Below the pieces are notes generated by a model, which saw only the letters and a list, made by a program, of their open reading frames with translations, was not told the DNA's origin and made no database searches. This document shows, piece by piece, positions 33,605-42,421 of a stretch of 64,000 bases of DNA. The translations under genes were made by a program, and so were the position numbers. Source of the stretch: Methylovulum sp. (GTDB taxonomy: Bacteria; Pseudomonadota; Gammaproteobacteria; Methylococcales; Methylomonadaceae); the NCBI GenBank assembly GCA_030653435.1, contig JAURZI010000023.1, positions 24,317 to 88,316 of the forward strand. The letters are read 5' to 3'. Each line of letters starts with the position of its first letter. Positions within the stretch are counted from its first letter, which is position 1.

Positions 33605-36187
33605 TTAAGCAAACAAGAAATTGCCAAGGGTCAGCGACGTGGTATCGTCAATAAAAGCGAGCGCCAATAGCTTTAATTCGCCGTTGCTGACAATCGCATC
33701 AGTATTTGTCGAAGTGAATAAATAAACCCCGGTGCTGGAAGTTAGGTCATTTTTAATGGCGAATATCCGTTGATCGCCGACGCCATAAGCCGAGGTTGCG
33801 TTACCCAGCCATCCATCTACATCATGAATATCATAGCTAGTTGGCGACTTAAAAATCACCAGCTCGGCTGAACTGGCAAAACCACCGCTCGCCGTTCTGA
33901 TGATGCCGCCTTCGACAATCGTGTCCCCATCACCGATATTGCCAAGTTCACTTTGCCGTAACTGGATTTTGTCATCGCCGACCGAAAAATCTTGAAAATT
34001 ATCATAAGCACTATTTTTATTTTCCAGTACGAAAGTATCGTTGCCTTCGTCCCCGAAAAGGGAGTCATGTCCGGCCCCTCCATTCAGTGTGTCATTGCCT
34101 GCGTTACCGGAAAGGGTGTCCTCTCCAGCACCGCCATTCAGCATGTCATTACCGCTTAATCCCAACAACGCGTTGTCCAGGTTATTCCCAGTCAACTTGT
34201 CATTGCCGGAACCGCCGTCTAGCCGTTCAATATTCTCAAAGGAATCTGTGCCCGCAGACTGCGTATTTTGTGCTCCAATCAATGAGAGGTTAATCGTTAA
34301 ATTACCTGTGGTCAGACTGAAATCAGCAATATCGAAACCCTCTCCGCCATCCAGTGTGTCATTGCCTGCGCCACCTCTCAATATGTCGCTACCTGTTCCA
34401 CCATTCAATAGATCATTGCCGGCACCGCCGTTGAGGATATCATCGCCATCATTACCCTTTAAGGTGTTGTTAAAATGATTGCCTGTAAGGCTGTTGCCTA
34501 AACTATTGCCATCAAGATTCAGTGCAGTTGATACGCTCATCAATGAAGCATCTTCTATTTTGTCCCACAGCGTATTTAGGGAAATAGCGCTGATGACCGT
34601 GTCTTTATTACTGGCAGCTTGATTGCTGGCAGCTTCTGTTTCGGTAACCACATCGTTAATGCTATCGACAATATAGGTATCGTCACCGGCACCGCCTCGC
34701 ATACTGTCATTGCCACTACCACCGTTTAAAAGATCATTGCCATCTGATCCGATCAATGTGTCGTCACCCGCCCCACCATTGAGCATGGCGGTTCCATAAG
34801 CCAGTTTCCCAAGAAAACCATTAATATTAGTAACGGGCTCAAGAATTGTTATTGAACCATTGGGTGTATTGAATACAGGCTGATCAATACCTATTATGGC
34901 GCCACCGATATTGATTTCAGTTGCATCTGTACGGATGATGGTCGCTGTTGAATCGCCTACAGAATGCCCCGTACTGACAACAGCTTTTGCTGATGCGACA
35001 GGAGCAGGTTGCGGAAAATGATAATAACCACTACTAAGCGTCAGCGTGTTATTCAAGGCATTTCCAGTTAGCGTCAGCGTGCCGGCATAGCTTGTGGCTG
35101 TGGCGCCATAAATATCTCTATAATTTGACAAGATTAATCCACCGAAAGACCAACTCAAAGTCAGATTTTCAATGCCGGCACCGAGGGTGTAGTTGGTCAC
35201 ACCGTCAGTAAAAACAGTATCATTACTGCTATTACCCGAATCAGTGACCACATCCAGTACGTTATCAACCCGATAAGTATCATTGCCCGCTCCGCCATCC
35301 ATTGTGTCGGCACCTAAACCGCCGACCAATTCATTGCGTTGCGTATTTCCAGTCAATACGTCATTGCCTTTTGAACCGAAAACAGTTTCAAAATTAATTG
35401 CTGTGCCCGCGTTGACACCTGCCACTGTGACAGCGCCAGTCGTTAAGTTGGCGTTAACCGCCACACCCGTATCGCTGACGACCAGATCAAAAAATCTCAG
35501 GGCGTCGACACCTGCGCCGCCATTCAGCCTGTTAACCCCTGTTCCGCCATTAATATAATCATGGCCGGCACCGCCATAAATCTTATCGTTACCGGCGTTG
35601 CCGCCAAGCCAGTTCGAACCGCTATTGCCGATGAGTGTATCGTTGCCGCTACCTGCCCAAATATGTTCCAGATTGCTCAGTTTATCGGTATGGGCGAGAT
35701 TGCTGCCCTGAGCCGAAATGGTTGCCGTTCCTAATGCCAGGTTGACACTGCTATTGCCCGTCTCCAGACGATAGTCGATAACATCCTCATCCGTACCACC
35801 ATTGATGGTGTTGTTACCGGAGCCGGCCACTAAAATATCAAAGCCGTTGCTGCCAGTGATGGTATCCTCGCCATTCAGCAAAGCCCATAACGTAGGAAAA
35901 CCGTCCGTGGTAAAACTCCAGGCAGTGTCCAAACTAATCAAGGTGGTGCTATTGCCTTGGGAATCAAAAAATTCCACTTGAGTCGCCGTGCCGCTGTTAA
36001 TCCATTCCGAACCGTCATAACTGAAATTACTGCCCGTCCAGACTTGTTCGGAATGGTTATAGTAACCATAGCTAAAGTCACCGATCACCCATGATGTAGG
36101 GGTTGCCAAAACAGTTTGGCTGTCGGTTAGATTGAACAGAGCATTCATATCATGCCAGTATGTAGAGCTGATCGTTATTGTCGCCAT
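33605..36187 (-). CDS. Large RTX calcium-binding repeat protein
   Basis: This 860-residue protein has no Sec signal. After a unique N-terminal region (about 1-105, with the aromatic-rich SYGYYNHSEQVWTGSNFSYDG) come three RTX blocks (about 115-300, 460-520 and 560-710) made of GGxGxDxLxG-type nonapeptides such as GGAGDDTLIGSDGNDLLNGG and GNAGNDTLNGGAGHDSLFG. The C-terminal part (about 710-860) is the uncleaved type I secretion signal region. A surface layer, adhesin or degradative-enzyme scaffold role is possible. It is unlike the delta-60 RTX protein in its N-terminus. Confidence 0.87.
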   Translation of the reverse strand: MATITISSTYWHDMNALFNLTDSQTVLATPTSWVIGDFSYGYYNHSEQVWTGSNFSYDGSEWINSGTATQVEFFDSQGNSTTLISLDTAWSFTTDGFPTLWALLNGEDTITGSNGFDILVAGSGNNTINGGTDEDVIDYRLETGNSSVNLALGTATISAQGSNLAHTDKLSNLEHIWAGSGNDTLIGNSGSNWLGGNAGNDKIYGGAGHDYINGGTGVNRLNGGAGVDALRFFDLVVSDTGVAVNANLTTGAVTVAGVNAGTAINFETVFGSKGNDVLTGNTQRNELVGGLGADTMDGGAGNDTYRVDNVLDVVTDSGNSSNDTVFTDGVTNYTLGAGIENLTLSWSFGGLILSNYRDIYGATATSYAGTLTLTGNALNNTLTLSSGYYHFPQPAPVASAKAVVSTGHSVGDSTATIIRTDATEINIGGAIIGIDQPVFNTPNGSITILEPVTNINGFLGKLAYGTAMLNGGAGDDTLIGSDGNDLLNGGSGNDSMRGGAGDDTYIVDSINDVVTETEAASNQAASNKDTVISAISLNTLWDKIEDASLMSVSTALNLDGNSLGNSLTGNHFNNTLKGNDGDDILNGGAGNDLLNGGTGSDILRGGAGNDTLDGGEGFDIADFSLTTGNLTINLSLIGAQNTQSAGTDSFENIERLDGGSGNDKLTGNNLDNALLGLSGNDMLNGGAGEDTLSGNAGNDTLNGGAGHDSLFGDEGNDTFVLENKNSAYDNFQDFSVGDDKIQLRQSELGNIGDGDTIVEGGIIRTASGGFASSAELVIFKSPTSYDIHDVDGWLGNATSAYGVGDQRIFAIKNDLTSSTGVYLFTSTNTDAIVSNGELKLLALAFIDDTTSLTLGNFLFA

Positions 36188-36626
36188 GTGTCACCTTCAA
36201 AAAAATAAAAAAGTTTTGCGAAGTCCGAACGCCGCTGCGAAGCAGGGGGATTGAAGGTTGTTAGTAGTCCCAAGGGCAGCCCCCTTAATGCTGTTGACTT
36301 AGCAAGAAAAAATACATAACTCGTTGATAAATAATACAATATTTAAATCTTAAAGACTGCCGCTTAGCAAACAAACCATGACAGATGCAACAAGCCTGGC
36401 ACAAACCCTGCCGTAAAAACTCATGCTACGTTCGGGAATGTTGCCAGTGAGACGAGAACACTGGAAGCCATTATTTCGCCGCGATCTTGCGATTTATAAC
36501 ATCGGGCAAAACTGCTAATTCTTCAACATAGCCGCCCTACCCTGTGCGCGATCAAATATTTATTAACGGGACAAAGCGGCAATGTTTTTGATCCGCATCA
36601 TGACTGGAACGTAGTGGGAATCGTCA
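36188..36626. other. Intergenic region upstream of the RTX gene
   Basis: This gap of about 440 bp includes the RTX promoter zone. Two short inverted repeats can be seen (CCAGTG/CACTGG near 36446-36466 is the clearer). A sigma-54-like box at 36397 points away from the neighbouring genes. No gene was found. Confidence 0.45.
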
Positions 36627-39467
36627 CTAGCCGTTATTGCCGGCATACTGCTGGGCTAAAGGTTCATCTACCGGTTTGCCAATATGATAGCCTTGTGCGT
36701 AATCAATTTTGAATTCTTTGAGGATAGTTAAAATGGCTTCGTTCTCGACAAATTCGGCGACTATTTTTTTGCCGAAGGCCTGCGCCACCTCAGACAAGGC
36801 CTTTACGAAGATTTTGTCGTCATCGCTTTTATGGATCTGACGAATAAACGAGCCGTCAATTTTGACGTAATCAACCGGAAAGTGTTTTAAATAATGGAAT
36901 GAAGAAAACCCTACACCGAAATCGTCCAGCGCCAGCAAACAACCTAGTTCTTTGATTTGGCCGATCAATATCTCTGCGGCGGCAAAGTTGGATACTGCCG
37001 CAGTCTCGGTTATTTCGAAAATAATGTTGCCGGGGTTAACTTCCGGTACATTGACAAGCCTGGAAATGTCCTTAAAGATGGTGGTGTCGTTGAATGAGCA
37101 TCCCGACAGGTTGACGGTCAGCTTATAATCCAGGCCCTGGTTTTTAAATTCAATATGCTTTTGTACGGCTTTTTTTAGAACCAGGCGGTCAATTTTGCCG
37201 ATCAAACCCAGCTCTTCGGCATGACCGATAAAATCATTAGGCGGAATAATCTGACCATTATCCTGCCGCAGCCGAATCAGGCATTCAAAGTGGCTGATCC
37301 TATTACTGTTGATGTTAAGGATAGGCTGATAATAAAGGACAAACTTGTCATGGGCAATCGCATCTTCAATGATTTCCTGCCAATACAGCGAGCGTTTTAA
37401 TTTTTCCTGATAATCAACATCAGCAGAATAAATATGATACTGCCCGCGGCCCGATGCTTTGGCCTGATACATCGCGAGCTCGGCATTGGCCAATAACTCA
37501 TGGACCGTCAAACCATGCTCGGGAAAAATGGCCAGGCCGATGCTGGCGCTGATTTTGTAGGGCTTGTCGGCAAAACTGAATAAGTTGGAGATCAATGTTT
37601 GGTTGATTTTTTCGGCAATGCCGCTGACATCGTTTAATTCGGCATGAGGCAGAATCAGCGTGAATTCATCACCGCCTATCCGGCATAAGGTGTCGGTTGT
37701 GCGTATGGTTTCCTTCAGGGTATTGGCAACCTGCACCAACAACATGTCCCCGGTCTCATGACCGTCATTGTCATTGACAATTTTGAACTGGTCCAGATCC
37801 AGATAAAACAAGGCAACCTGATAAGCATAGCGCTTGGCCGAAGCTAACTCATCGGCAAATTTTTCCTGAAACCGTCTGCGGTTAATGAGTCCGGTCAAAC
37901 TGTCATAAGTAGTCATTTTGAAAATCTTATCTTCAAAATTTTTGCGCTCACTGATATCGACGCCCAAGGTCAGGATAATCGTTTTATCGTGATGATCCAC
38001 AGCTTTAAAACAGGTATGCAGCCACGTTATATCCCGCTGTTTTCCGGTTTCCGTCACTAACACCCCATCAACCTGCAACAGTCCCGCATACTGGCCTTTC
38101 CTTAACTGATGCAGTTTTTTCAAATGCTCATTGTCGGATGCCGGTAGAAAAATATCGAAAGATTTGCCAATCACTGAAAAATCCATGACATCAAAACCAT
38201 CCAACCCGGCTTGGTTAATTGAAATAATGGTGCCGTTTAAGGTTTGAGTGATGACAATAATCGGCGCAACCTCGATCAATTGCTGGCTAAAATCACGCTC
38301 TTTTGCCAGCTCCCGGCTTTTTTCCAGCAACATCAAGGTATTACTATGATCTTTCTGTTCCAGTTGTTGCAGTTGGTCGGCCAGGGTCAAGGCTGTCTGG
38401 TTGAGCCCGTAGAGCTCGTCGTAGCCAAAAGGCAATCCGCTCTTCACAGTGATCCGTTGCCGGAACTGGTCATACCTATGCCTGGACAGCAACGGCAACG
38501 CTTCGGACAATCTGGCGATATGCCGTAATGACAGATGCAGCAAGAAAACCAGCAACAGCAATGAAGCAAGCAGGCTGATAATACCGTATAGCCATACTTG
38601 TTCCAGGATGGTGTTCAGGTTTCTGGTGCTCAAGGTAATGTCATCCATTAACAGGAAAAAAGGCGGGGCTGAGCGGCCGGCATTGACAGGAATTACCCTG
38701 ATGTCGAAAACATCATTATTAAATGTTATGGTTTGGTTGCTTGCCAATAGTTTAGCCACTGTGTGGCGTGCTGACACGTAGTCGAACAGCAAGCTGTTTT
38801 TTTCCGGCAAGGTTATGCCGGACGGTTTATAAGCCCATCGGTGTGCCTTTGCTGTATCGCCATCGTCAACGGCAACCAAGAGCGCCATATCTGAACGGGT
38901 CGTCTGCTTGTATTTAACAAGAACATTGGCAAATGAACGGCTAAGGCTGAGGGTGCCTATGGTTTTCGATGGCCCCATGACCGGGACGATGACTTGCTGA
39001 AAACAGTCGTCCGGGCAAATGATCTGATGATCTGGTTCTTCACTGCCCAAGACCCGCGTAATCGCAGAGGGTTCGATATTGATCGGTTTGCCCCAGGATT
39101 TAATGGGGGATCCGTTTTGATTAAACAGCGTAATGTTCTCTATGCCCCAACTGAGTTGCCACCGCGACCAATTTTCATCCAGTGCCGATAGTGGCATCTG
39201 GGCCTGTGATGAAAAACTATCAATGGAAGAGAGCAATTCCGCGAATTGCTCCAAATCTAAAAAGGCGTTCTCCGTTAACGTCCGGGCGATATTAATATGG
39301 CTGTCCTGAATCTGTTCACGATGCAAGGCAAAATTATCGACGGCATGTAAATACGACAAATAGGAAAAAATACTGTGCAAGATAAGAAAAACACCGCCGA
39401 ACAGAAACGCGAGTTTCCATTTTAAGCTCAAGAAAAAACGCGGCTTATTGGAAGGGATGCGTAACAT
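36627..39467 (-). CDS. Membrane-bound GGDEF-EAL regulator with PAS domain
   Basis: This 946-residue signalling protein has two membrane helices (about 16-36 and 290-315) flanking a periplasmic sensor region, then a HAMP-like segment, a PAS domain (about 390-505), a GGDEF domain with an intact RIGGDEF motif (about 596-602), and an EAL domain (about 690-940). The EAL core reads ECLIRL instead of EALLR, but other signature segments (NLSG, DDFGVGFSS, EFVENE) are kept, so phosphodiesterase activity is uncertain. Such proteins make or degrade cyclic-di-GMP. It is the last gene of a trio with the porin-like and PBP-like genes, 5 bp after the porin-like stop. Confidence 0.92.
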   Translation of the reverse strand: MLRIPSNKPRFFLSLKWKLAFLFGGVFLILHSIFSYLSYLHAVDNFALHREQIQDSHINIARTLTENAFLDLEQFAELLSSIDSFSSQAQMPLSALDENWSRWQLSWGIENITLFNQNGSPIKSWGKPINIEPSAITRVLGSEEPDHQIICPDDCFQQVIVPVMGPSKTIGTLSLSRSFANVLVKYKQTTRSDMALLVAVDDGDTAKAHRWAYKPSGITLPEKNSLLFDYVSARHTVAKLLASNQTITFNNDVFDIRVIPVNAGRSAPPFFLLMDDITLSTRNLNTILEQVWLYGIISLLASLLLLVFLLHLSLRHIARLSEALPLLSRHRYDQFRQRITVKSGLPFGYDELYGLNQTALTLADQLQQLEQKDHSNTLMLLEKSRELAKERDFSQQLIEVAPIIVITQTLNGTIISINQAGLDGFDVMDFSVIGKSFDIFLPASDNEHLKKLHQLRKGQYAGLLQVDGVLVTETGKQRDITWLHTCFKAVDHHDKTIILTLGVDISERKNFEDKIFKMTTYDSLTGLINRRRFQEKFADELASAKRYAYQVALFYLDLDQFKIVNDNDGHETGDMLLVQVANTLKETIRTTDTLCRIGGDEFTLILPHAELNDVSGIAEKINQTLISNLFSFADKPYKISASIGLAIFPEHGLTVHELLANAELAMYQAKASGRGQYHIYSADVDYQEKLKRSLYWQEIIEDAIAHDKFVLYYQPILNINSNRISHFECLIRLRQDNGQIIPPNDFIGHAEELGLIGKIDRLVLKKAVQKHIEFKNQGLDYKLTVNLSGCSFNDTTIFKDISRLVNVPEVNPGNIIFEITETAAVSNFAAAEILIGQIKELGCLLALDDFGVGFSSFHYLKHFPVDYVKIDGSFIRQIHKSDDDKIFVKALSEVAQAFGKKIVAEFVENEAILTILKEFKIDYAQGYHIGKPVDEPLAQQYAGNNG

Positions 39468-39472
39468 GGCTA

Positions 39473-40672
39473 TTAAAATTTAAATGACACTTGCAGGCCA
39501 TATAAATCCCAGTCCTGAACGGTCTGTTGCCGATCCGGGTTGTCCGCCTGGGATAGCCAGGCGGTTCCATGCACGCGGTGATAATCGGCTCTTAACATCC
39601 ATGATGTCGTGATGTCATAGCGCAAACCGAAAGTCCAGTCATCGGCATAGGCAATATGGCTGGGCAAACCGCGCGCTGCCGCTTTTACACCGTTTTTGTC
39701 ATCTTTATCGGCATACAGGACATCGTAGCGCACCGTGGCTTGCAATTGCGCCAGCAGCTGGTAGCTGCCCTGGATATACCAACTTTCGGTCACGTTCTTA
39801 GTGTTCGGGACATAGGGGCCAAAATCACGCAGCTCATTCCATCGATAGTCGTATTCGCCCGTCAACGTGAATTTTTCGCCGTTATATTGGGCGGAAAACA
39901 GTAAGGGTTGTATATGGGCTTTACCTGATGCCAGGGGTTCTCCCGTCCAGGGCCGATAATCAAGTTCAAGATCCATGTAGCTGACGGCAAACACATATTC
40001 ACCACCGTTAATTTCATAATTGAGCTGTGTGGCGAATCCCGGTAGCGCATCAAACTCGCCGTGGGCATTAGGGCCGAGTATCGTCGAACGTATTTCCTGA
40101 TTATTGCCTAAAGGAATACCCACATTGAATTTGAAAGCAAAATTACCGTAACCGGTGCGCTGGTCAATATAAAACGAGCCGCCATCTGCCGAACGTAACA
40201 ATGACCGGGAACGGTCGAAATATATGCCTTGCGGCAAGAGTATGGTGGGATGGGTAAAAGGCATGTCACGGGTTTCGTTATACAGGCCAAACGGTATTTT
40301 GACGCGTCCGCCGCGTATGCCGACCTGTCCGCTTTGATACGTCAACAAGGTCAGATCCGCCAACCCGTAATCAACGCGCACGCTGCTATCATCAACGGCG
40401 CCGCCACGACGGTATAGGCCTTGCACGGCAAACCGCAAGCGATTAAACGGCTGATACGCCGCATTAAGACCTATTTCCGTCAAGCCCGGACTGATGCCGT
40501 CGTCACTTTGTCCGTACACATTATTATTTGACGAATGAAAAAAACCTTGCGTTAAAAAACCGTGCAACTGTATCGCTTCGGGCAAAAAGTCAGCCTGCGC
40601 GATGCCGCACAGGCAGCACAAAAGCCCTGCAAGCAGCTGTTTACCTGAGTTCAAAGACACGTATGTTTTCAT
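39473..40672 (-). CDS. Porin-like outer-membrane beta-barrel protein
   Basis: This protein of about 399 residues starts at ATG 40672; a signal peptide ends near GIAQA. The rest alternates hydrophobic and polar residues as in beta-barrels, with periodic aromatic ends (LDYRPWTGE, YDYRWNELRDF, TFGLRYDITTSWML) and a C-terminal Phe (VSFKF). It is not recognisable as a known porin group. The gene slightly overlaps the PBP-like gene. A role with the adjacent sensor GGDEF-EAL protein is likely by position. Confidence 0.72.
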   Translation of the reverse strand: MKTYVSLNSGKQLLAGLLCCLCGIAQADFLPEAIQLHGFLTQGFFHSSNNNVYGQSDDGISPGLTEIGLNAAYQPFNRLRFAVQGLYRRGGAVDDSSVRVDYGLADLTLLTYQSGQVGIRGGRVKIPFGLYNETRDMPFTHPTILLPQGIYFDRSRSLLRSADGGSFYIDQRTGYGNFAFKFNVGIPLGNNQEIRSTILGPNAHGEFDALPGFATQLNYEINGGEYVFAVSYMDLELDYRPWTGEPLASGKAHIQPLLFSAQYNGEKFTLTGEYDYRWNELRDFGPYVPNTKNVTESWYIQGSYQLLAQLQATVRYDVLYADKDDKNGVKAAARGLPSHIAYADDWTFGLRYDITTSWMLRADYHRVHGTAWLSQADNPDRQQTVQDWDLYGLQVSFKF

Positions 40673-41120
40673 TGTTTGGGCTGCCGTTGGCATAGCCTAT
40701 CGAATAAGGCGTATGGGCTATTTTATCAATCATTTCCTGTTCTGAATCAAGCTGGACAGGTGCCGTGCCTGTGCCGGAATAGACCATTCTGTCCCAAACC
40801 CTGCGGAGCTGATGGGGGAACATATTCAGGTTGTTTTTGGCAAAATCTTTATGTATGGGATTGTTATCGGCAAAGACAAAAACTTTGATAGGCTCGCCAT
40901 CAGGCCAAAATCGTTGCTGCATAGTAAAAATAGCCCGCGCGTCTGCCAATGAATAATGTGCAACCGGCACAGTTTGATTAACAATGATGCTGGCGGCCTT
41001 AGCCATAGGCGAATAAACGGCAACAACCATGCTGACCAATAGGCAATTAATCAAAAATTTGTCATGGGCAAACTGCGGCACATCAATACTCACTCTCTGT
41101 TGATCTATAGGTCTACACAT
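40641..41120 (-). CDS. Periplasmic PBP-like protein (PstS-like, short)
   Basis: This 159-residue protein has a signal peptide ending near SPMAKA and a compact periplasmic-binding-like domain: IIVNQTVPVAHYSLADARAIF, MQQRFWPDGEPIKVFVF and IAHTPYSIGYANG. Such short PstS-like proteins often sit beside membrane-bound cyclic-di-GMP regulators and are proposed to sense ligands. The exact N-terminus is uncertain because no strong ribosome site is near 41120. It overlaps the porin-like gene by about 30 bp. Confidence 0.72.
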   Translation of the reverse strand: MCRPIDQQRVSIDVPQFAHDKFLINCLLVSMVVAVYSPMAKAASIIVNQTVPVAHYSLADARAIFTMQQRFWPDGEPIKVFVFADNNPIHKDFAKNNLNMFPHQLRRVWDRMVYSGTGTAPVQLDSEQEMIDKIAHTPYSIGYANGSPNNENIRVFELR

Positions 41121-41200
41121 ACAGTTACCGGGAAGTTTAGCCTGTTATGCCAATTAAACAAACGCTATCAATGGAAAGAGCTGTGGTTTACGCCCTGGCG

Positions 41201-42166
41201 CTAAAGCCATCCTGCTTTTTTAAAGCGTCTATAAAGGATGCAGCAAACCAGCGTAATGGTGGTCAGTGCCGCCGGATAACCGTATTGCCAGCGCAATTCC
41301 GGCATATTTTCAAAGTTCATGCCCCATATACCGGCGAAAGCCGTCGCGACGGCAAATAAGCCGGCCCAGGCGGCGAGCCGTTTGGTGACTTCGCTTTCTT
41401 CTATCGTCACCATCGATAAATTGACTTGGATGGCCGTGCCTATCGTGTCACGCATCGTATCTATAGTGGCATTGATATGGTTGAGATGGTCGTAGACATC
41501 GCGAAAATATTCCTGGGAATTCGTACAGACCAATGGTACGCGTCCTCTGTGCAGTTTGCCTGTGGCTTCCATCAACGGGGCGACCGCATGTTTAAGCGTT
41601 GTCACCTTGCGTTTGAGCGTATACAAACGTTCAATATTCGAACGCGCCGCGCCTTTGATAAAAATCTGTTCTTCAATGTTTTCGAGTTCGGTTTCCAACG
41701 CATCGAGCACGGGGAAATAGCGGTCAACGACAGCATCCATCAGTGCGTAAAACACGAAACCTGAGCCTTGGCTTAACAAATGGGGTTCGCGCTCACAACG
41801 CGCACGCACGCCGAGGAAGCCCTCACGGCTATGGTTACGCACCGAGAGCACATAATTGATGCCGACAAACACATCGACCTCGCCGACGATCACCTGGTCG
41901 CCATCCATTTCCGCCAATTGCATCACGGCAAACACCGAATCGCCGTATTCTTCTATCTTAGGCCGTTGATGGCTGTACCAGGCATCTTCAACGGCGAGTT
42001 CGTGAAAATCAAATTCCTCACGCATTTTTTCCAGCTCTGCCAATTCGGCATCCTGCAAGGCGACCCAAACAAAACAGCCGGGCATGACCAAGTAATCGCT
42101 GATTTCCTCGACAGAAATATCCTTAAGTTTTTTGCCTTCCTGGTAGGCGACGCAATTAATCAGCAT
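41201..42166 (-). CDS. corA: CorA-type divalent metal transporter
   Basis: This 321-residue protein starts at 42166 (GAGGTT upstream). The cytosolic N-terminal domain is followed by two C-terminal membrane helices; the first ends with the family GMN motif (AGIWGMNFENMPELRW), and the protein ends with a basic tail (YRRFKKAGWL). CorA forms pentameric Mg2+ channels in the inner membrane, and also passes Co2+ and Ni2+. It is transcribed alone. Confidence 0.93.
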   Translation of the reverse strand: MLINCVAYQEGKKLKDISVEEISDYLVMPGCFVWVALQDAELAELEKMREEFDFHELAVEDAWYSHQRPKIEEYGDSVFAVMQLAEMDGDQVIVGEVDVFVGINYVLSVRNHSREGFLGVRARCEREPHLLSQGSGFVFYALMDAVVDRYFPVLDALETELENIEEQIFIKGAARSNIERLYTLKRKVTTLKHAVAPLMEATGKLHRGRVPLVCTNSQEYFRDVYDHLNHINATIDTMRDTIGTAIQVNLSMVTIEESEVTKRLAAWAGLFAVATAFAGIWGMNFENMPELRWQYGYPAALTTITLVCCILYRRFKKAGWL

Positions 42167-42365
42167 GAATGATAACCTCGATAAAATAGGGCTGGCTGGC
42201 AGTAAGCGCATGGCGCACCAGCCTACGAACAGATCGTTATCTTAGCATGATGTGCGGTTTTGACGATCTGTGCGATAGTGCGGGATGTCGGGGATATACT
42301 ATGCAGGGTGTTATAGGCAGCGGTTTAATCGGCATCAACCCAAGTTTGCTGTGGGACATGGATAG

Positions 42366-42410
42366 CCCCCGCATCGCAAGCTACTTCCAACGGAGCTTAA
42401 GATGCGGGGG
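42366..42410. repeat. Hairpin after the metallophosphoesterase gene
   Basis: CCCCCGCATC (42366-42375) pairs with GATGCGGGGG (42401-42410), and inner AGCT segments extend the stem. On the minus strand it lies 12 bp after the stop at 42422, but no T-run follows. Confidence 0.6.
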
Positions 42411-42421
42411 TTGCTTCAGGC

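Noticed and set aside
36397..36412. Sigma-54-like promoter TGGCACAAACCCTGCC on the plus strand
   Set aside because: The spacing (GG-N10-GC) is right, but both neighbouring genes run on the minus strand and no plus-strand gene follows.
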